NCBI GenBank assembly: GCA_016785225.1
Contig: JAFBJZ010000615.1
Coordinates: 142,485 to 206,484 of the forward strand
DNA: 64,000 nucleotides
Source: Psettodes erumei
Lineage: Eukaryota > Chordata > Actinopteri > Pleuronectiformes > Psettodidae
Reading direction: 5' to 3'
Shown here: one piece after another, positions 36,901 to 49,900 of the stretch
Position numbering within the stretch: position 1 is the stretch's first letter
How the letters are laid out: each line of letters opens with the position of its first letter
Notes under the pieces: generated by a model
What the model was told of the DNA's origin: nothing
Databases searched by the model: none
What the model saw: the letters and a program-made list of their open reading frames with translations, nothing else
Translations under genes and position numbers: made by a program

Positions 36901-39900
36901 TTGCGTGCACGCTGTGTTTTGTATTTTGCCTACAATCTCATAATTTGGGTGTCATACTGTGTTTGCATTAGATCTCCATTTGATTTTAGTTATGATAGAA
37001 TTCAGAATGAACATCCAACAGTGTGATGAAATTATCCAACCAGCAAAAGACTGTGAACCTAACATAGTAATCACCTTCATTTATCAATAGACATGCTGCC
37101 AGACAAACAAAAGCACTATTTACCTTATTAACTAGTCTGTACACATAATATCTTAAATCCCCCCCATAAACCTTTGACAGTTTTTCCGTGCCAGCCGGAG
37201 ACTAACGCTCTTTCAATTTTGATGGCCGGAGGCGTTTATTTGAATTAGTTCGTGCAAACACAAAAGGCGTAGTGCTCGGTCCACTGTGCTGACAGATGCC
37301 TTTGTAGGTGTAACAAACCAGTGGTTGCGGTTTTCCTTCCTTCATCCAGTGTTTGAATACGGGATTCAGTGTTTAGCGTGAAGGCCCAACCTTGATGTCA
37401 GAGCTGAAGTTGTTGATCTTCTGCCAGCCAGCGTTTTCCAGGTGAAAGTTTGCCCAGCGCAACAGCAGTTCCTCTGGAGACAGCTTCATCAGGTCCTCCA
37501 GCGTCTCCCCATCTCTCAGCAATGCTGCCAGCGCTGCAGGGTGGGGTGGGGTGGGGGTAATGGTCAGTCAAGCTACTAATCGAGAGACCAGGGAAGGCGC
37601 AGGCACGTTACGTGATAGACAAGCTCCCTTAGTACCCTCATTTCTGCTGAGCTCGATGTCGGCAAACAGGCCGATCTTGATGATCTGCCACAGCAGGCCC
37701 AGCACCAGATGGGGCTTCCCCTCTTTCAGGTCCAAGGCACCGATGTTCACCACGTGGCATCCAATGGCGGAAGCGGAGTTCAGTGCCAGGTTCAGATTCT
37801 CCTGTAAGGTGCAACGCCTCAGGTTCACGTCAAAAGTGTGATAAGAAACAACAACAACAACCCAGCGCCATCAGAAATGAACTCCGTCTGACCTGTATTG
37901 TAAACGGCGTCAGCTTCTTCTTGTTTATGGTTCTCTCGTCGATAGTGTCTGGCACCGACAGGTTGATCATTTTGCTAAGCACGCACACACAAAACCAAAC
38001 AGATGCTTTTATCAGACACTGGATCCCATGCTGTAAAATAAGGCAGACACTGCAAGGCGAATGTTCGCCGACGTTAAAAAGATGGCGAACTCTTGCAACT
38101 TGATGTCAAATGCATGGACCACCTTCACAGCAGCGTTTACAATTTCAATCACGCGCTTGTGATTTAACAAAATGAAAGGGATTTTGAAACAAAACCAATC
38201 ATTTCTCAATATTTTTCATGAGGGTGGCATTGTGTTTGTGTCTTCTCTGCGACTTGAGGCAGAAGGGCAGCTCGGCGACGGAGGGGCGAGCTGCGGCGCT
38301 CGCTTGAAGCAGAAAAGACGGATCTCTCACCAGAGCACGATGCCGTCTCCGACGGACGTGAAGAGGGAGTCTGTGTTGGGATCCATGGGCAGGACATGTT
38401 GGCAGTCGGGATCTTTTTCCAGAGCGGTGTTGATCCAGTTCACGAAGGCGTACCGCTCCTCCTCTGCGAGCGGGGCGAACGCACAAGGATCGGTTAAAAG
38501 CAAAACACCGGTGACAGTGAAATGACTCCTTTCAGGAGGTTTTAATGGTACATTATGGGTAAATGAAGCATCATTACCAGGCCTGCAAAAGGCACAAAGT
38601 CAACGCTTTATGAGATGATGGGGGAAGGAGACGATGTCAGGATTGCGTGCGACCTACCAGAGAACGAGTGTTGCGTGCCTTCGCTCGACAGCTCAGACGT
38701 CCCACCGATAGCCAGGATGCCCTCCTTCCTGTTGATGGCCTTGCGGAACGATTTGGCGATTTCACTGCCCCGCAGGTCCTGAACGATCTGAAACCAGAGC
38801 GGAGGGCACGTGAGAGAGCGAGCAGCTACCACGACGCCGCGGAAGCGCCACTTCATATTCTGACATGCACATTTTACCTGACAAGTCCAATTCCATTCAG
38901 CTAGCTCAACCGCTCTGATCAACTATCAATCCGTAGCACAACGTTCACGTGGAATTTGGGTATTTGGGTTAATCATTTTTAAAACGAATAGTAAGTGGTG
39001 AAAACAATCCACAGTTGCGGTTGTGTCCGGGCACAAGTCTCAACCACCGTCTCTTCGTTTACTGCTGCTTGCATTCTTTGTTGCGTTATCAGCCTCCCGT
39101 TAGCCACCGGGAGAGCAGAGGCCGCTCGGCAGACGCAGCTGGTGCTGCTCTGCAGCGTTGACGCCAGCCTGCGCTTTCGTTACACGTCCGCGCCGAGGGT
39201 GTCATGCGCGATACTTCCTGAAGCCGAAAGTTATCGCCGCTTTCATCTGCGTGCAAGGGCCCCACGGGCGTAGTCGCGCCCACAATGAGCTATTCAGCTG
39301 GGCACGGGGAGATTTGTTTATTTAAAAAAAAAAAAAAGAGAATGAAAAGCAGGGCACATCGTACCGCATTGTTTGTGCACACTTGGGAAAAGAAAGAGGT
39401 GACCGCGAGGAGACAATGGCGACCTTGGCACGGATGATAAGGATAAATTCTGCATGTCCAGCAAAAAGCCAATTGTTTTTTTTTGTGGCCATGGACAGGC
39501 TGTGTGTGTGGGGGGAGACGTTCACGGTCGCTTGAACCGCACGCGTCAAGGTCGTCATCGTACCGACAGAAACTCATCGAAGCTGATCCTGTCGTCGTTG
39601 TTGCGGTCGAGCTTCTGTAAGATCTCTCGGACCATGAACCCGGGCTGCGGTCGGCCGACCTCTTTGAGGAGCTCGTTGAGTTCGAAGTCGCAGATGTAGC
39701 CGTTGTCGTCCAGATCTGCAGACGCAAAGAAGAGACCGTGACACGCCAGCAGGCACTTGTTGCAGCTTACAGTCATTTATACTGTTTTTTTTAATCGTTA
39801 TTATTATGATTCGCTCGGCCCACAAAGAAATAACAACAACACGTGGATTTCAATTCACAAGAGAAGTGAAATAGTCTGCAGTCTTAATGAGCCGTAGCAA

Positions 39901-40024
39901 ACGCTTTGTTTGCATTGCTATCAAACTGTCCAGTGAATAACACGCTGTCATGGTTTCACTCACCAATCCTCCTAAAGACCTCCCTCATCTCCTCCATCTC
40001 CTCTTTTGTGATCTTCCCGGACAT
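33588..40024 (-). CDS. pls3: pls3, plastin-3 (T-plastin, fimbrin family actin-bundling protein)
   Basis: Plastin cross-links F-actin through four calponin-homology domains and is tuned by calcium. Fifteen coding exons on the - strand: 40024-39964, 39715-39564, 38787-38658, 38463-38331, 37974-37893, 37801-37636, 37533-37391, 36777-36682, 36580-36385, 35532-35454, 35374-35257, 35150-35017, 34324-34201, 33931-33807 and 33720-33588. Phases close exactly, giving 623 aa. Two EF-hands come first (DLDDNGYICDFE; DRNNDDRISFDE), then RKAINRKEGILAIGGTSELS and the CH domains ([56 protein letters not shown]), ending FACLMGRGMKRV. Residues such as QPRIDISMAGF and GRQ-free CH1 match PLS3 better than LCP1 or PLS1. 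EF-hand 2 is altered and one extra Asn occurs in DWSNKVNKPPY. Confidence 0.96.
33944..33982. repeat. (CA)n microsatellite beside a pls3 splice acceptor
   Basis: On the transcribed (-) strand this is a TG tract that ends about a dozen bases before the acceptor of the exon 33931-33807. Confidence 0.95.
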
Positions 40025-43000
40025 TTTTCTTTTCTGTGATTGACCTGAGGTGGTCAGTCAGAGAAAGGTGGGACTGCGGAGACAAAAAAAAAAAGTGTGC
40101 AGCAGAGAGTTAAACCTCCGTTCAACCGTGGCAAACTTCTTCCTGCCGCGACCCTCTGCAGCTTCGGCTGCACGGCGATTTTGTTTGCGTGCAAAGTCAT
40201 CTCGCCGCCACTTTACGACGCCTCAGATTTAACTCTGCCCGGACCCCGTCAGTACCTCGTCTGCTCGTCTGCTCACGGATCCCCCGCCCCCGCGGATCAT
40301 ACACACTGCTCTCTTTAGCTCTTTTCCTTTTTCAAACACGTCTCTCTCCGAGACTCAGAGTAATTTCCTGTTATTTGTCTTGTATAGTAATGAGCCTGCG
40401 TTGTAAAGATAGGCTGAGAGTGCTCCATTCTTTAAGTGATTGAAAATCACATCCAACCCCATCTCACATCTGTTTGGTCTATTTTGTGTTTGTCGGAAAT
40501 ACAAAAAGGCATTGATGCCGCTTCATCATGAAGCTGTTTTTGTTTTGTTTTTTAAACTGCAGTGAAGAAAACTGTTCCCGTTTCCCAAAACCCCCTCTGC
40601 GAGAACTCGCCCGAAAAAAGGAGGAATTCCTCGCGGCACCTCCTTTCCCGTTCCGCGGCAGCGGAGGAATGCGCGAGGCCTGCGGTGGACCGAGCCCCGC
40701 TCGCGGAGAGGCGAGCTGGAAGAGCTCGAACCGGCGCGACGGCATTCCTCCCCGACGCGAGCGTGCGGGGAAACAAAGACGAGGTCTGTGCTGCGGTGAA
40801 ATGAAAATGAGGATCCCTGATCCCCCCCCCCAGGCAGAAAAATGCTCCCATTAGCTTATTCGAATTAAAAGATTGTTTTATTTTCACACTTTATCGTGAA
40901 TCCCGGAGCAAGGCCTCCCCTTGTTTTTGTTGTTGGTTTCCCCCAAAAACTAATTTAGGGGAAAAGCTGAATGTCCAGTTAGTCAAGTGGATCATATCCC
41001 ACCTGACCTGAGTAAAAGTAATCTGTCTGAAGGGAGTGACCCCCCCCACCACCCCATCCCCTCTTACTCTGGACACAGCAGCATCACAGGCGCCCATTCA
41101 CGCAGATAGACAATGGACAAAAGTGCAGTAACCGTGCATCCTCTTGCATGAATGAAACTATGAATAGCACTCGCGACAGTGGCCGATGTGGTCTCCGAGA
41201 TGTGACTCATTTCCTATCGTGTTATTCCTACAAACACACACACACGCACAAAAAGTGATGACATAATAACACTTTGTCCTGTAAAAACAAGAATGAGCTT
41301 CCCGTCATTCAGATAAAAAAAAAAAGCCAAATATAGTAAAAAGTGGTTCTGGAGGTAAAAAAAAAAACAACAACCCAACAACAACAAGACCAGATTCGTC
41401 ATTTCGAATCAGCATCAGTGCTGACACGTATTTTTCTTTTCTTTTTTAAAATAGCACACTCCGTGAATCACGGAGAACAGGCTGTTTTTCTTCTGCAGAG
41501 TCAGACTAAGTCAGGGCCGGCGCAAACTCCTGACTAAACGATTAGGAAAATGACAATGCCAGCGTTGCTATATTTAACCCCCCTCCCAGAAGAACGTGAA
41601 CCGAGGGCTGCTGAAGTCAGGCCGTCTGCAGTAACGCTGGACAAACATGACCTCACTTGTCGGGCCTCGTCACACCCTCGACAGCGGCAGGGTGGAAACT
41701 GGGGGGGGGGGGTTAAGCACACGGAGGGGGGGGCACAGATGGCAGGGGACACATGACACACGCGAGGCCTGTCGGCGGTGGCGCAGAAGAATGGGGCGTT
41801 TGTGATCGCCGTCGATGAACCGCGGCGCTAAATCTCGGGCAACGCCAGAGAACGTCCGCGGGCAGTTGCCGTCTCGGACAGCTGCGCTCGGAGACACGGG
41901 GGGAAAATGCCTGCGCACTCCCAAACGCCAAAAAAAAAAAACAAAACGACCTCCTTAATGGAGCAGCTCGGATGGAGTTTGTCTAAAAGCACATCAATAC
42001 TCCTGAGTGAGTTTCTAACATAGAATCGAAATGTAAGCACTTGGCTCCGGTGCAAGGGTTCAGAAGATGAGGATGCTGCTGCCATCTTTTTGACTAATAG
42101 ACACAGAGACAAATAAACAAGGGTTAAACACCCCCCCCACACACACACACACACACACAAAAGTCCATAGGAATGCAGTAACTCAAAATGAAAACAAAGT
42201 TCTCTGCACACAGCACAGCTCTGTGCAGCTCCTCAGTCATCCGGGTCACATGGTGCCAAGCAGCAGCAAAACAAGAGCCGCCGGACTCGTTTTAGAGTTT
42301 TGGGGGCATTTCACGGCTCGTTCGAGAAGCTCTGGCGGTCATGTTTCCCAAGTGGACACGTCGGTCGCGCGCGAGCGTTGATTTCCAAGCGCCGGCTTTG
42401 ATTAGCGAGCCAAGGGTGGCGCGCGGACACAGTTTACGCTTGCTTTTGACGGGGCCTTCCAGTCCGCTGAGAGGCGGAGGGCTGGGGCCGAACGTGTCGA
42501 GCCGACGCGCCCCGCCCCGCCAGTGTTTCGTCCGCTCGGTCACACATGGGAAATGTGAGGCACACAAATAGACCGGGCACCCATCCCCGAGTGCGGTCGA
42601 GCTCATGCGCGCACACGCCCAACCCAGTCTGCGAGAACACAGACTTTTTTTTTCTCCCCCCTTTAACTCAGTCAGAACCGCCCGCAGATGTGAAGCGAAC
42701 TGAGTCATAAACGCCAAACACTCAGCGGCACCAGCCCTTTATTTCCACCTCGGGGCCGCGGGGACGAGCGATAAGCGCAGCCGCGCTGACAGGTGAGGAG
42801 GAGGCGACGACGACAACCGACGTCGCGCACGCAGGTGCGAGCACAACAACCTGGGCCAGGTATTAGGGGATGTGATGAAAGCTTACAACACTTGGCTATA
42901 TGGCCCGTGAATCATCGTGGAAGCATTTCAAAGAAACGGTCTGCTGACAGCATCCCCAACCGTGGCCCTCTCGCAGTACGCCGCTTTTCACCACAAGCGA

Positions 43001-44790
43001 GGCCGAAGCTGTAGTAGATGATGCGGCAGCGGGTTTTTAAGAGGCCCGTGCTGGCAAAAGGTGTTACCGCAGGCATCCCAACCCGACTATCTCTCAGGAA
43101 TGCCGTCAGATGGGTTCCCAGAGGTGCTGCCGAGGCAGCCGGGTTAGGCCGTGACTGCGACAGGTGAGCGGCCACACCTACGAGGGTTTTCATTACTCAA
43201 CAAAAGCGTTGTAGAGCATTATCCTTTAAATACCGTATAATCAGACAGCGCAGGGCACAGTAACTGCCAGGTACCACCCTTTCCTCATGCAAGCATTTGG
43301 CTGAGGCTGTCCTGAGCAAGACACTGCCCCCCCCCTCCACAAATAGAGGATGCAAATATTACCAGAAGTGCTGTGTGGAGATTAATGGCTCGTGGCACTA
43401 TTATTTTTTTGGTTTTGTTTAACAAATTTTAGATTGTTTCCCGTTTTTTCATTCAAATATCGGAAGACAAAACAGTGTTTCAGCATTTTCTATTCACAAG
43501 GTAACAGATGTAAGGGATTGAACAGCGTTCTGATGAGAAGAGCTGATAGCTCCATGCTCACTGAAGCTGGAGAGGATAAAAAAAAAAAAAGTGCAGCTAA
43601 CAGGTAACTCAATCACTTTCACTGCAGTGGCAGGAGCGAGCGAAGGCACCTATTTAAATAAAAAAAAAAAAAAAGAAGGCCTGACAGCACAGAAAGTGGG
43701 GCAACCTGTTCACTCGCACAAACGTGAGCGTGCGAACAAGGGCGGAAACAAATTACAGGCACGCTCCCTCCTCCTCCTCCTCCTCAACCGTCTGGTTTGT
43801 CTGCACAGAGATAGTGACAAACACGGCGTCTGTGCTCGACACATCTGCAGCGGGCGTTCTCGCGGGGCTGGGGTTAACTCGCATTTTCCTTCGGCGCTCG
43901 TGAGGCACAGTTCACATACCGCACATGCACACTCATGGGGCAATTTGACCACACCAATCACGTTAATGACAGACAGAGTTCAAATGAATTACAGCTATTT
44001 TTTTTTTTCTCTCTCTCTCTTTCCCACAAAGGAAGTGAAACAACACTTTTTTTCCAGTGCTGACACTATGACCAAAAATGTGTCTTCTGAGCCCTGATAC
44101 CAGGAATGGATTTATTGCTTCTGTCTTTAGGAATGCAAGAGGTTTAACGATCTCTCTTGTCAAATTATGCCACTGTAAAAGCCGATTTCAACCAAGGACA
44201 AAAAGGAACGGAAACGGTAACTAGGATACACTGAGCATGGAGGAGCAGCTGTATTCACAACACGCGTATTGTTTCAAGTCACAATATTTATGAAGTTAAA
44301 ATGTAGGGATATCAGACAGCCTTGTTATTCAGCGCTGTTCAGACAGCGATCCACAACTGGAATCCCACATGGACGTGCGCTTCAGCCCCAGATGGGTAGA
44401 CAGGAAAAATCTGGTAAAGTCATTCAGAGCAGTAAACAACAAAAAACACAGACCACTGTTTTACATGAGCGGAAAAAAAATAGCTGGGCTTTAACACAAT
44501 CAGCAACCCGTGCAACACACTTTAACGCCCACTGAAATAGAGACGACTTCTTCCAGGGGAGCAGTCACCCCATGCCCACGTGCGGGGAGCGAAATTCCAC
44601 CATCCAAATGTCCCGTACCGTATTAAAGAAGTACGGCACACCAGAAAAGGGAGGGGCAGATCTGTTTAACTGAGGGTAAAACATTTACTGGTATTGCCCT
44701 GGCGTCACACAAAAGTGTCAACAGGCGAGAAAAAGAAAACGTGATCTGTCATCACAAGAGCAAACAGCGAGGTTACGCACGCCTCGCATC

Positions 44791-44839
<49 letters not shown>

Positions 44840-45439
44840 ATGTATGGGTCACTCATCCGCCGCCTTGTGCACCGGGAATAATTTAAAGAAACTAGTGCAA
44901 GGCTCCACCTATGTTGCTCCCTCCGGTGAGCGGCGGCGTACAAAATGAACGGACCTCGTTGTGTCCGCCTCGCTCATTACTGTGGCATTTATCGCAGTCA
45001 CAGAAGAAAACCCCAAAAAATAACACCTTGAGCATAGTTTTCAAAACACACCCCGAAATGTGCAGTCACGCTGAGTTACTTGTTACCGTAGCCGCGTCTT
45101 TGAGTACTAGTTACTGCGTCGCTTTACATCGACTAGTAAGTAGTAATCTGATCGCAAACTAAAGCAGACAGGAGCCGCTTTATTTCAATATTTCAGGTGC
45201 GTGTGGATGAGCGGGGCGCAGCGAAGGTGCGGCTAAAGCTAGCCGGCTAGCGACAGGCATGCAAGTTTTGCAGACAGGAAACTATCCCTGTTTACCCTGC
45301 GTATCCAACCGTCTGGCCGGAGGACAACGGCTATCACAGAGAAGAAAGGTTACGCAGAGGGGGGTCATTTTGATAAACCAGCCAAACTCTCACTCTAAAC
45401 ACTTCAAGACCTAGGAGTTGCCAGGAAATTGGTACTCAC
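40025..45439 (-). other. pls3 5'UTR intron (predicted), gene-free
   Basis: An acceptor (caatcacag on the - strand) lies about ten bases before the start codon at 40024. A donor follows at 45440/45439 (gtgagtacc). The 5.4 kb between carries CpG-rich patches (about 40580-40800, 42290-42600, 42720-42850) that could be alternative promoters or enhancers. It also carries A/T runs and a TG repeat. I find no recognisable protein. Confidence 0.5.
44793..44837. repeat. (TG)n microsatellite
   Basis: About 22 TG units lie within the predicted pls3 5'UTR intron. Confidence 0.95.
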
Positions 45440-45560
45440 CGTCGGTGCGCCTGAAATTCCAGACAGCGTCCAGTCTGGAGTCCTGCCTCCTCCACGTAGA
45501 GACAAAAGTAGACGGCAGTTGGAATGTTGCCCCGCCCCACCCGGTGACGTCACAGGTAGG
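45440..45560 (-). promoter_or_regulatory. pls3 first noncoding exon and core promoter (predicted)
   Basis: A strong donor on the - strand closes an exon at 45440. Just upstream on the - strand are a GC box (CCCCGCCCC, about 45530-45538) and a full palindromic CRE, GTGACGTCAC, at 45544-45553. This is a TATA-less arrangement. The transcription start itself is not visible. Confidence 0.5.
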
Positions 45561-46929
45561 CGTTGATGTCCGAGTATTGACCGTTAACGATGCAAAAAAA
45601 AGAATTAGGACGTAAAAACTCTACTAAAAGAATACACGTTTTAAATAAATTATTAATGACGACTCATGAAGTTTTCAAACAGCAAATGTTGATGGTTTTG
45701 TACGTTTTATGGTACATATTATATGGGTTTTTACTCTATATTACTGTATGTGTGTATACACTCAGTCAGTCTCATGCAATATTATATAATGTAATAATAT
45801 ATAGGTTATATTCAACTGTACGTTCATTTTGGAGGATGTTGTCATGCTGATTAACAGGACTGGACTATATATAGAGAGTTTCTGTTATTTAGCCTACTCC
45901 TAAAATAACAGAAAGACCTCTTAGTGTAAATCAAGAGCAAGGTCAGATTTATTGCAACACTGTTATATTCGTCTGCATTAGTTTTAGCAAGGTGTTTCTG
46001 ATAAACTGCCAACTGAGTTTACATATGCACTGCACATACAGTGTGGTACTGTGCAAGAGTTTTAACCAAGAGTTAACCCTCACACTAAAATTAAAGTGAA
46101 GATGCTTTCAAAGTAAAGCCACGAGTAGTTTTTAACTTTGGACAAAGTGTGACAGTATATATTTGTGTGACCCCAATTTGCAATTAAAAGGTGCTCGGCA
46201 GGTAGAATTCTGCGAGCATCTTGGAGAGGCTGCCACAGTTTTCTGTGGCTTTAGGCTGTCTCAGTGTCTTCTTTCTGTTTATTGTAATCCCAGACCGAGT
46301 CCATGATCACTTTAACATCTGTTGCAGAACTCCCTGTTCTTGTCACTTAATATCTTTACGACCCTGGCTCCATGTTTGTACATAGTTTTTGCACAGTAGT
46401 AATCTGAAAAACTCATCCAATTGTGGGACGGAGAGCTTTAGGGAGGTGCTCTGTACTAAAAGTATACTTTAAAGACAGTGATTGAAGAGCAGCAGAGGAG
46501 CCTAAGGGACTAGATGTTAGACAAAAAAAGAACTGTCCATAATAAATTGCTTGTAATATGAGACATACAGTGAGATGATAATAGTTAAACTGGGGGCTGA
46601 AGGATATACGAGAACTTACGGTGAATAATAGCCTATTTGTGGGAATTAACACGAGTTAAACCTGCAAGCGTGGGTAGAAGTAACCGCTTCGTTTCGGTAG
46701 GTGGCGGTAAAGCGTCTGAAAGCTGGTTTACCGACCGCCAATCAGAACAAAAGAAGAAGGGAGGCCCCAGTCCACTGGTCATCGCCTCGCATTAGCTGCT
46801 TCTTCTTCTTCTGATGTGTGCGGGGCGCAGTTTTAGCGCCACATTTTTTTTAAGATTAAATTGTTTATGATATTATGAGACGGTAAAGGACGTGAACGAC
46901 TTCGGTGCCCCTCCCCCCCGCTTCGCGCA
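45561..46929. other. Intergenic region between pls3 and atrx (divergent genes), with the atrx promoter
   Basis: The first kilobase is AT-rich with no gene. The last 250 bases before the atrx start hold a CCAAT box (46738-46742, inside CGCCAATCAG), an inverted-repeat element and GC-rich sequence. The two genes are transcribed away from each other. Confidence 0.45.
46695..46812. repeat. Inverted-repeat element just upstream of atrx
   Basis: GGTAGGTGGCGGTAAAGC (46696 onward) is followed after a short loop by GCTGGTTTACCGACCGCCAA, a partial inverted copy. AAGAAGAAG at 46751-46759 is mirrored by CTTCTTCTTCTTCT at 46799-46812. From memory, similar GGTGGCGGTAA/CCGCCAAT/AGAAGAAG sequences recur near vertebrate promoters. 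I cannot confirm copy number. Confidence 0.4.
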
Positions 46930-49900
46930 ATGTCTGCGGCGACGCTCAGGTAAAAAAAATAAACAAAACCGGGGGCCGACACGCGGTTGTTTACGTTGAG
47001 TGTCTGAAGCCGAGCTAGCTTAGCAGCAAGCTAGCCAGCACTGTATCCAACGACTGACCAGAGCGTACCGCAAATTAAGACGTTTCCAGTGTAGTTAGCT
47101 ACTTACTTATTGTAGTATTGGTAGCGGGCCAATGTAGCATGTAAGGCCACGGCTAAGTAACCAGGAGGGCAGTCGACGCAGACTCCAAAACAGCACTGGA
47201 CAGTATAGCGGACTGTATATTCTTGCTGCATTGTTTTAGAAAACATCTCATTCATCACAACTACAGTGGCACGGACGAGTGCACGTATACACGCGCAACA
47301 AGTTGTGGGAAACGGAGAGCGTGAGAGGTTTTGATGGTGTCCTGCGAATTAGAAATACGGTCCCGTTAGGATTGATAGTGGGGGTTTTTCTGGAAAACTA
47401 AATACTGAAATATGCTTATTTTCTTTCCACATTGCAAGGTAAATGAGGATCTCCCACTGTATTGGACATTAGATGCGGATGCTGAATGGGATTCGAGTTC
47501 ATGTCTACTGGTTTCTTCGATGATTGATAATTGATGCCCAATAACCTTTTTCTTGACTGCAGCACCACTACCAACAAGCTGAATGTATTGGTCAACAAGC
47601 TCCACGAGTACTTGGCTCAATCCGCCGCCGAGGATGCCCACGGCATGCCGACCTCAGAGGCGGCGGAGGGTGCAGCTTCTGGTGAGTCCGCTGGTCAGTG
47701 ATGGAGAGATCCTCGTCCCGTCCGCATGCTTGACAAAGCCTCTTCAACGGTTCAATCTCTCCACAGGTGCGACAAACCGCAGCTGTCCCGCCGCACAATC
47801 CAAAGCTCACACTCGGGCAGAGGTGAGTGAACATTCTCGCCCTTCAGTTAGTGATGAGGGCCGCTAACCCTTTCACTGGATCCAGTACTAGATTTGGTCA
47901 TGTTTAGAAATTTGCCACAGCGCCTGCTGCTCCCCTTACTGGAGCATATTAAAGCAGGATTAAATCAAAATAGAGGAATTAGGAATTTAATCCAACACGG
48001 TCTTTTATAGCTGCGGCCCGCTGCTTTAAGATTCAGCCAGATGCTCGCTTCACGATCTCCGTCACACAGATGAAGGTCATGTTGTGTGGCGCACTTGTAA
48101 TCTCACAGTTTTATCAGTCTCCGCACTCTCCCTCGCAGCGACCCAGCGAATAGGTCACGCTCTTTGAGCAGTAGTTTAACTCCCTGGACGGTGCAGTTGT
48201 CGATACGTCCCGGCCATTCTCTCGTGACCCACCGCCTCATTAGTTCACACAACCAAAATCAAGCACTTGCAGCTGAGCGAGCATTTCTGGTCAGGACATT
48301 ACTGTGATCGCTTCAACACCGAAAGTGCCACCGATCACTACCAGTCACAACTTAACTGATAAATTGTTCTTCCTTTGCAGGCAGGAGTGGATTCCAAATA
48401 CTCAAGGAGGTGAGTTGGCATTTCCTTTATACCCTGCAAGCACAGATAAAGCACCACAGCATCACACAATCATCACAATGTCTCATTCTGTGTCCTACCG
48501 TGTGAAGTTTGGTGTTTGGAGTCGGATGCGAAACGCATGGGAGCAGGTTAATGCAATTGCAGCTTGATTTAAGCTCTCCACATTTAATGCAGCGTATAAT
48601 GGAGACCGTTGCTTAAAATGTGTCACTCTCCAGCGAGGCTGATTGTTTTTACGGCGGGGTTAGCTTCTGCCGTGTCCTAGATTTATAACGCTTGCAAACA
48701 AAACAGAAAAAAACAGAGCAAATGTTCTTTTGAGTTGAATTTTATCGCGCCGTAGGGAGGAAGAGGCCACGCGATACCGTACCACAAATACGGGCCTGTC
48801 TGTAGCATTCATCGGCACGGGTGCATGTGTGCATCTGTAGCCAGCAGACGGGCTACCTGCACCCTTTGGGACACACACATTGTAACATGTGGGCAGTTTC
48901 TGCATGACGTTTAACGCGGGAGTCCTTTGAGATAAGGTGGACACAGTGTGGCATCTCTCCCTGGAAAGAAAAAAAAAACCAATATAGAGCCTGGGAAACC
49001 TGCTGGTCATGAAGTCACACAGCACAAGTTCTCTGCAAGTGATAGCCGAGAAAACATTCTGAAATTATCGAATGCACTGCTAACCCCCCCGCCGCCTCCC
49101 CTGTCCTGTCAGCTGTCAGTGTGGAAAATGTTCCATGATACGGCTGGCTCATGTTTTGTTTCCGTTTCGCTGATATTACAGAAAGCCCTCTGTTGTCATA
49201 AAGCACTCTGGACTGGATGAATCCGGGGACTCGAATGCAAGCGAGGACGTGGATTTACTGGTCAACGCCAACGGTCACCTTGATGCCACCAGGCTGCCTA
49301 AAGGTCGGGCAAAACATGTCAGCTGTGTGTCCCTTAGGCTCGACTCGCTGCATGTCGCTGTCTTTGCTTAGTTCTTTAGTTCCTGTGTTTGCTTTATGTT
49401 TTTTTCACTCGCTATAGGTCATACAAAGTCTTAAAGTGGGCCTCCAGGTTTAGGTCCTGGTTGCATATTTAACAATGTCCGTACGTGTTGTTTACGCAGG
49501 CACTGTACTGGTCAGGCCTGAGGCGGTTGACAATGGAAGGGATGACTTCAGGGGTCCCGAGTTTCGCAGCCGGAAACCCGGCGTGCTGCGGAAAGGGTTC
49601 TCCAGAAGACGCGGAGGTCAGTCACCGCTGTGTTTTTTCTTTTTTCATTACATTACTTACTCAACGACACTCGTATTCGTGTGCTCATACATTGATCACT
49701 CTGACTAGAAAAAAAAACAGTAAAACAGTGAGTTGAAGACACACTCGACCTCCACTGCACTGATGCGCTGACTCTGACATAAAGTCGCTTCGTGCACCTC
49801 ACCTGGATTTCCCCGCTGCTCACAGCGGTGTCCGCGTTCCAACTAGTCGTCCTGCTCAAGGACGTCTTTCCACAGCGTTTAAGTAGAAAAGTTGACGCGG

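Noticed and set aside
40528..40854. Overlapping open frames on both strands
   Set aside because: The frames come from high GC and few stop codons. No known domain or splice pattern supports either one.
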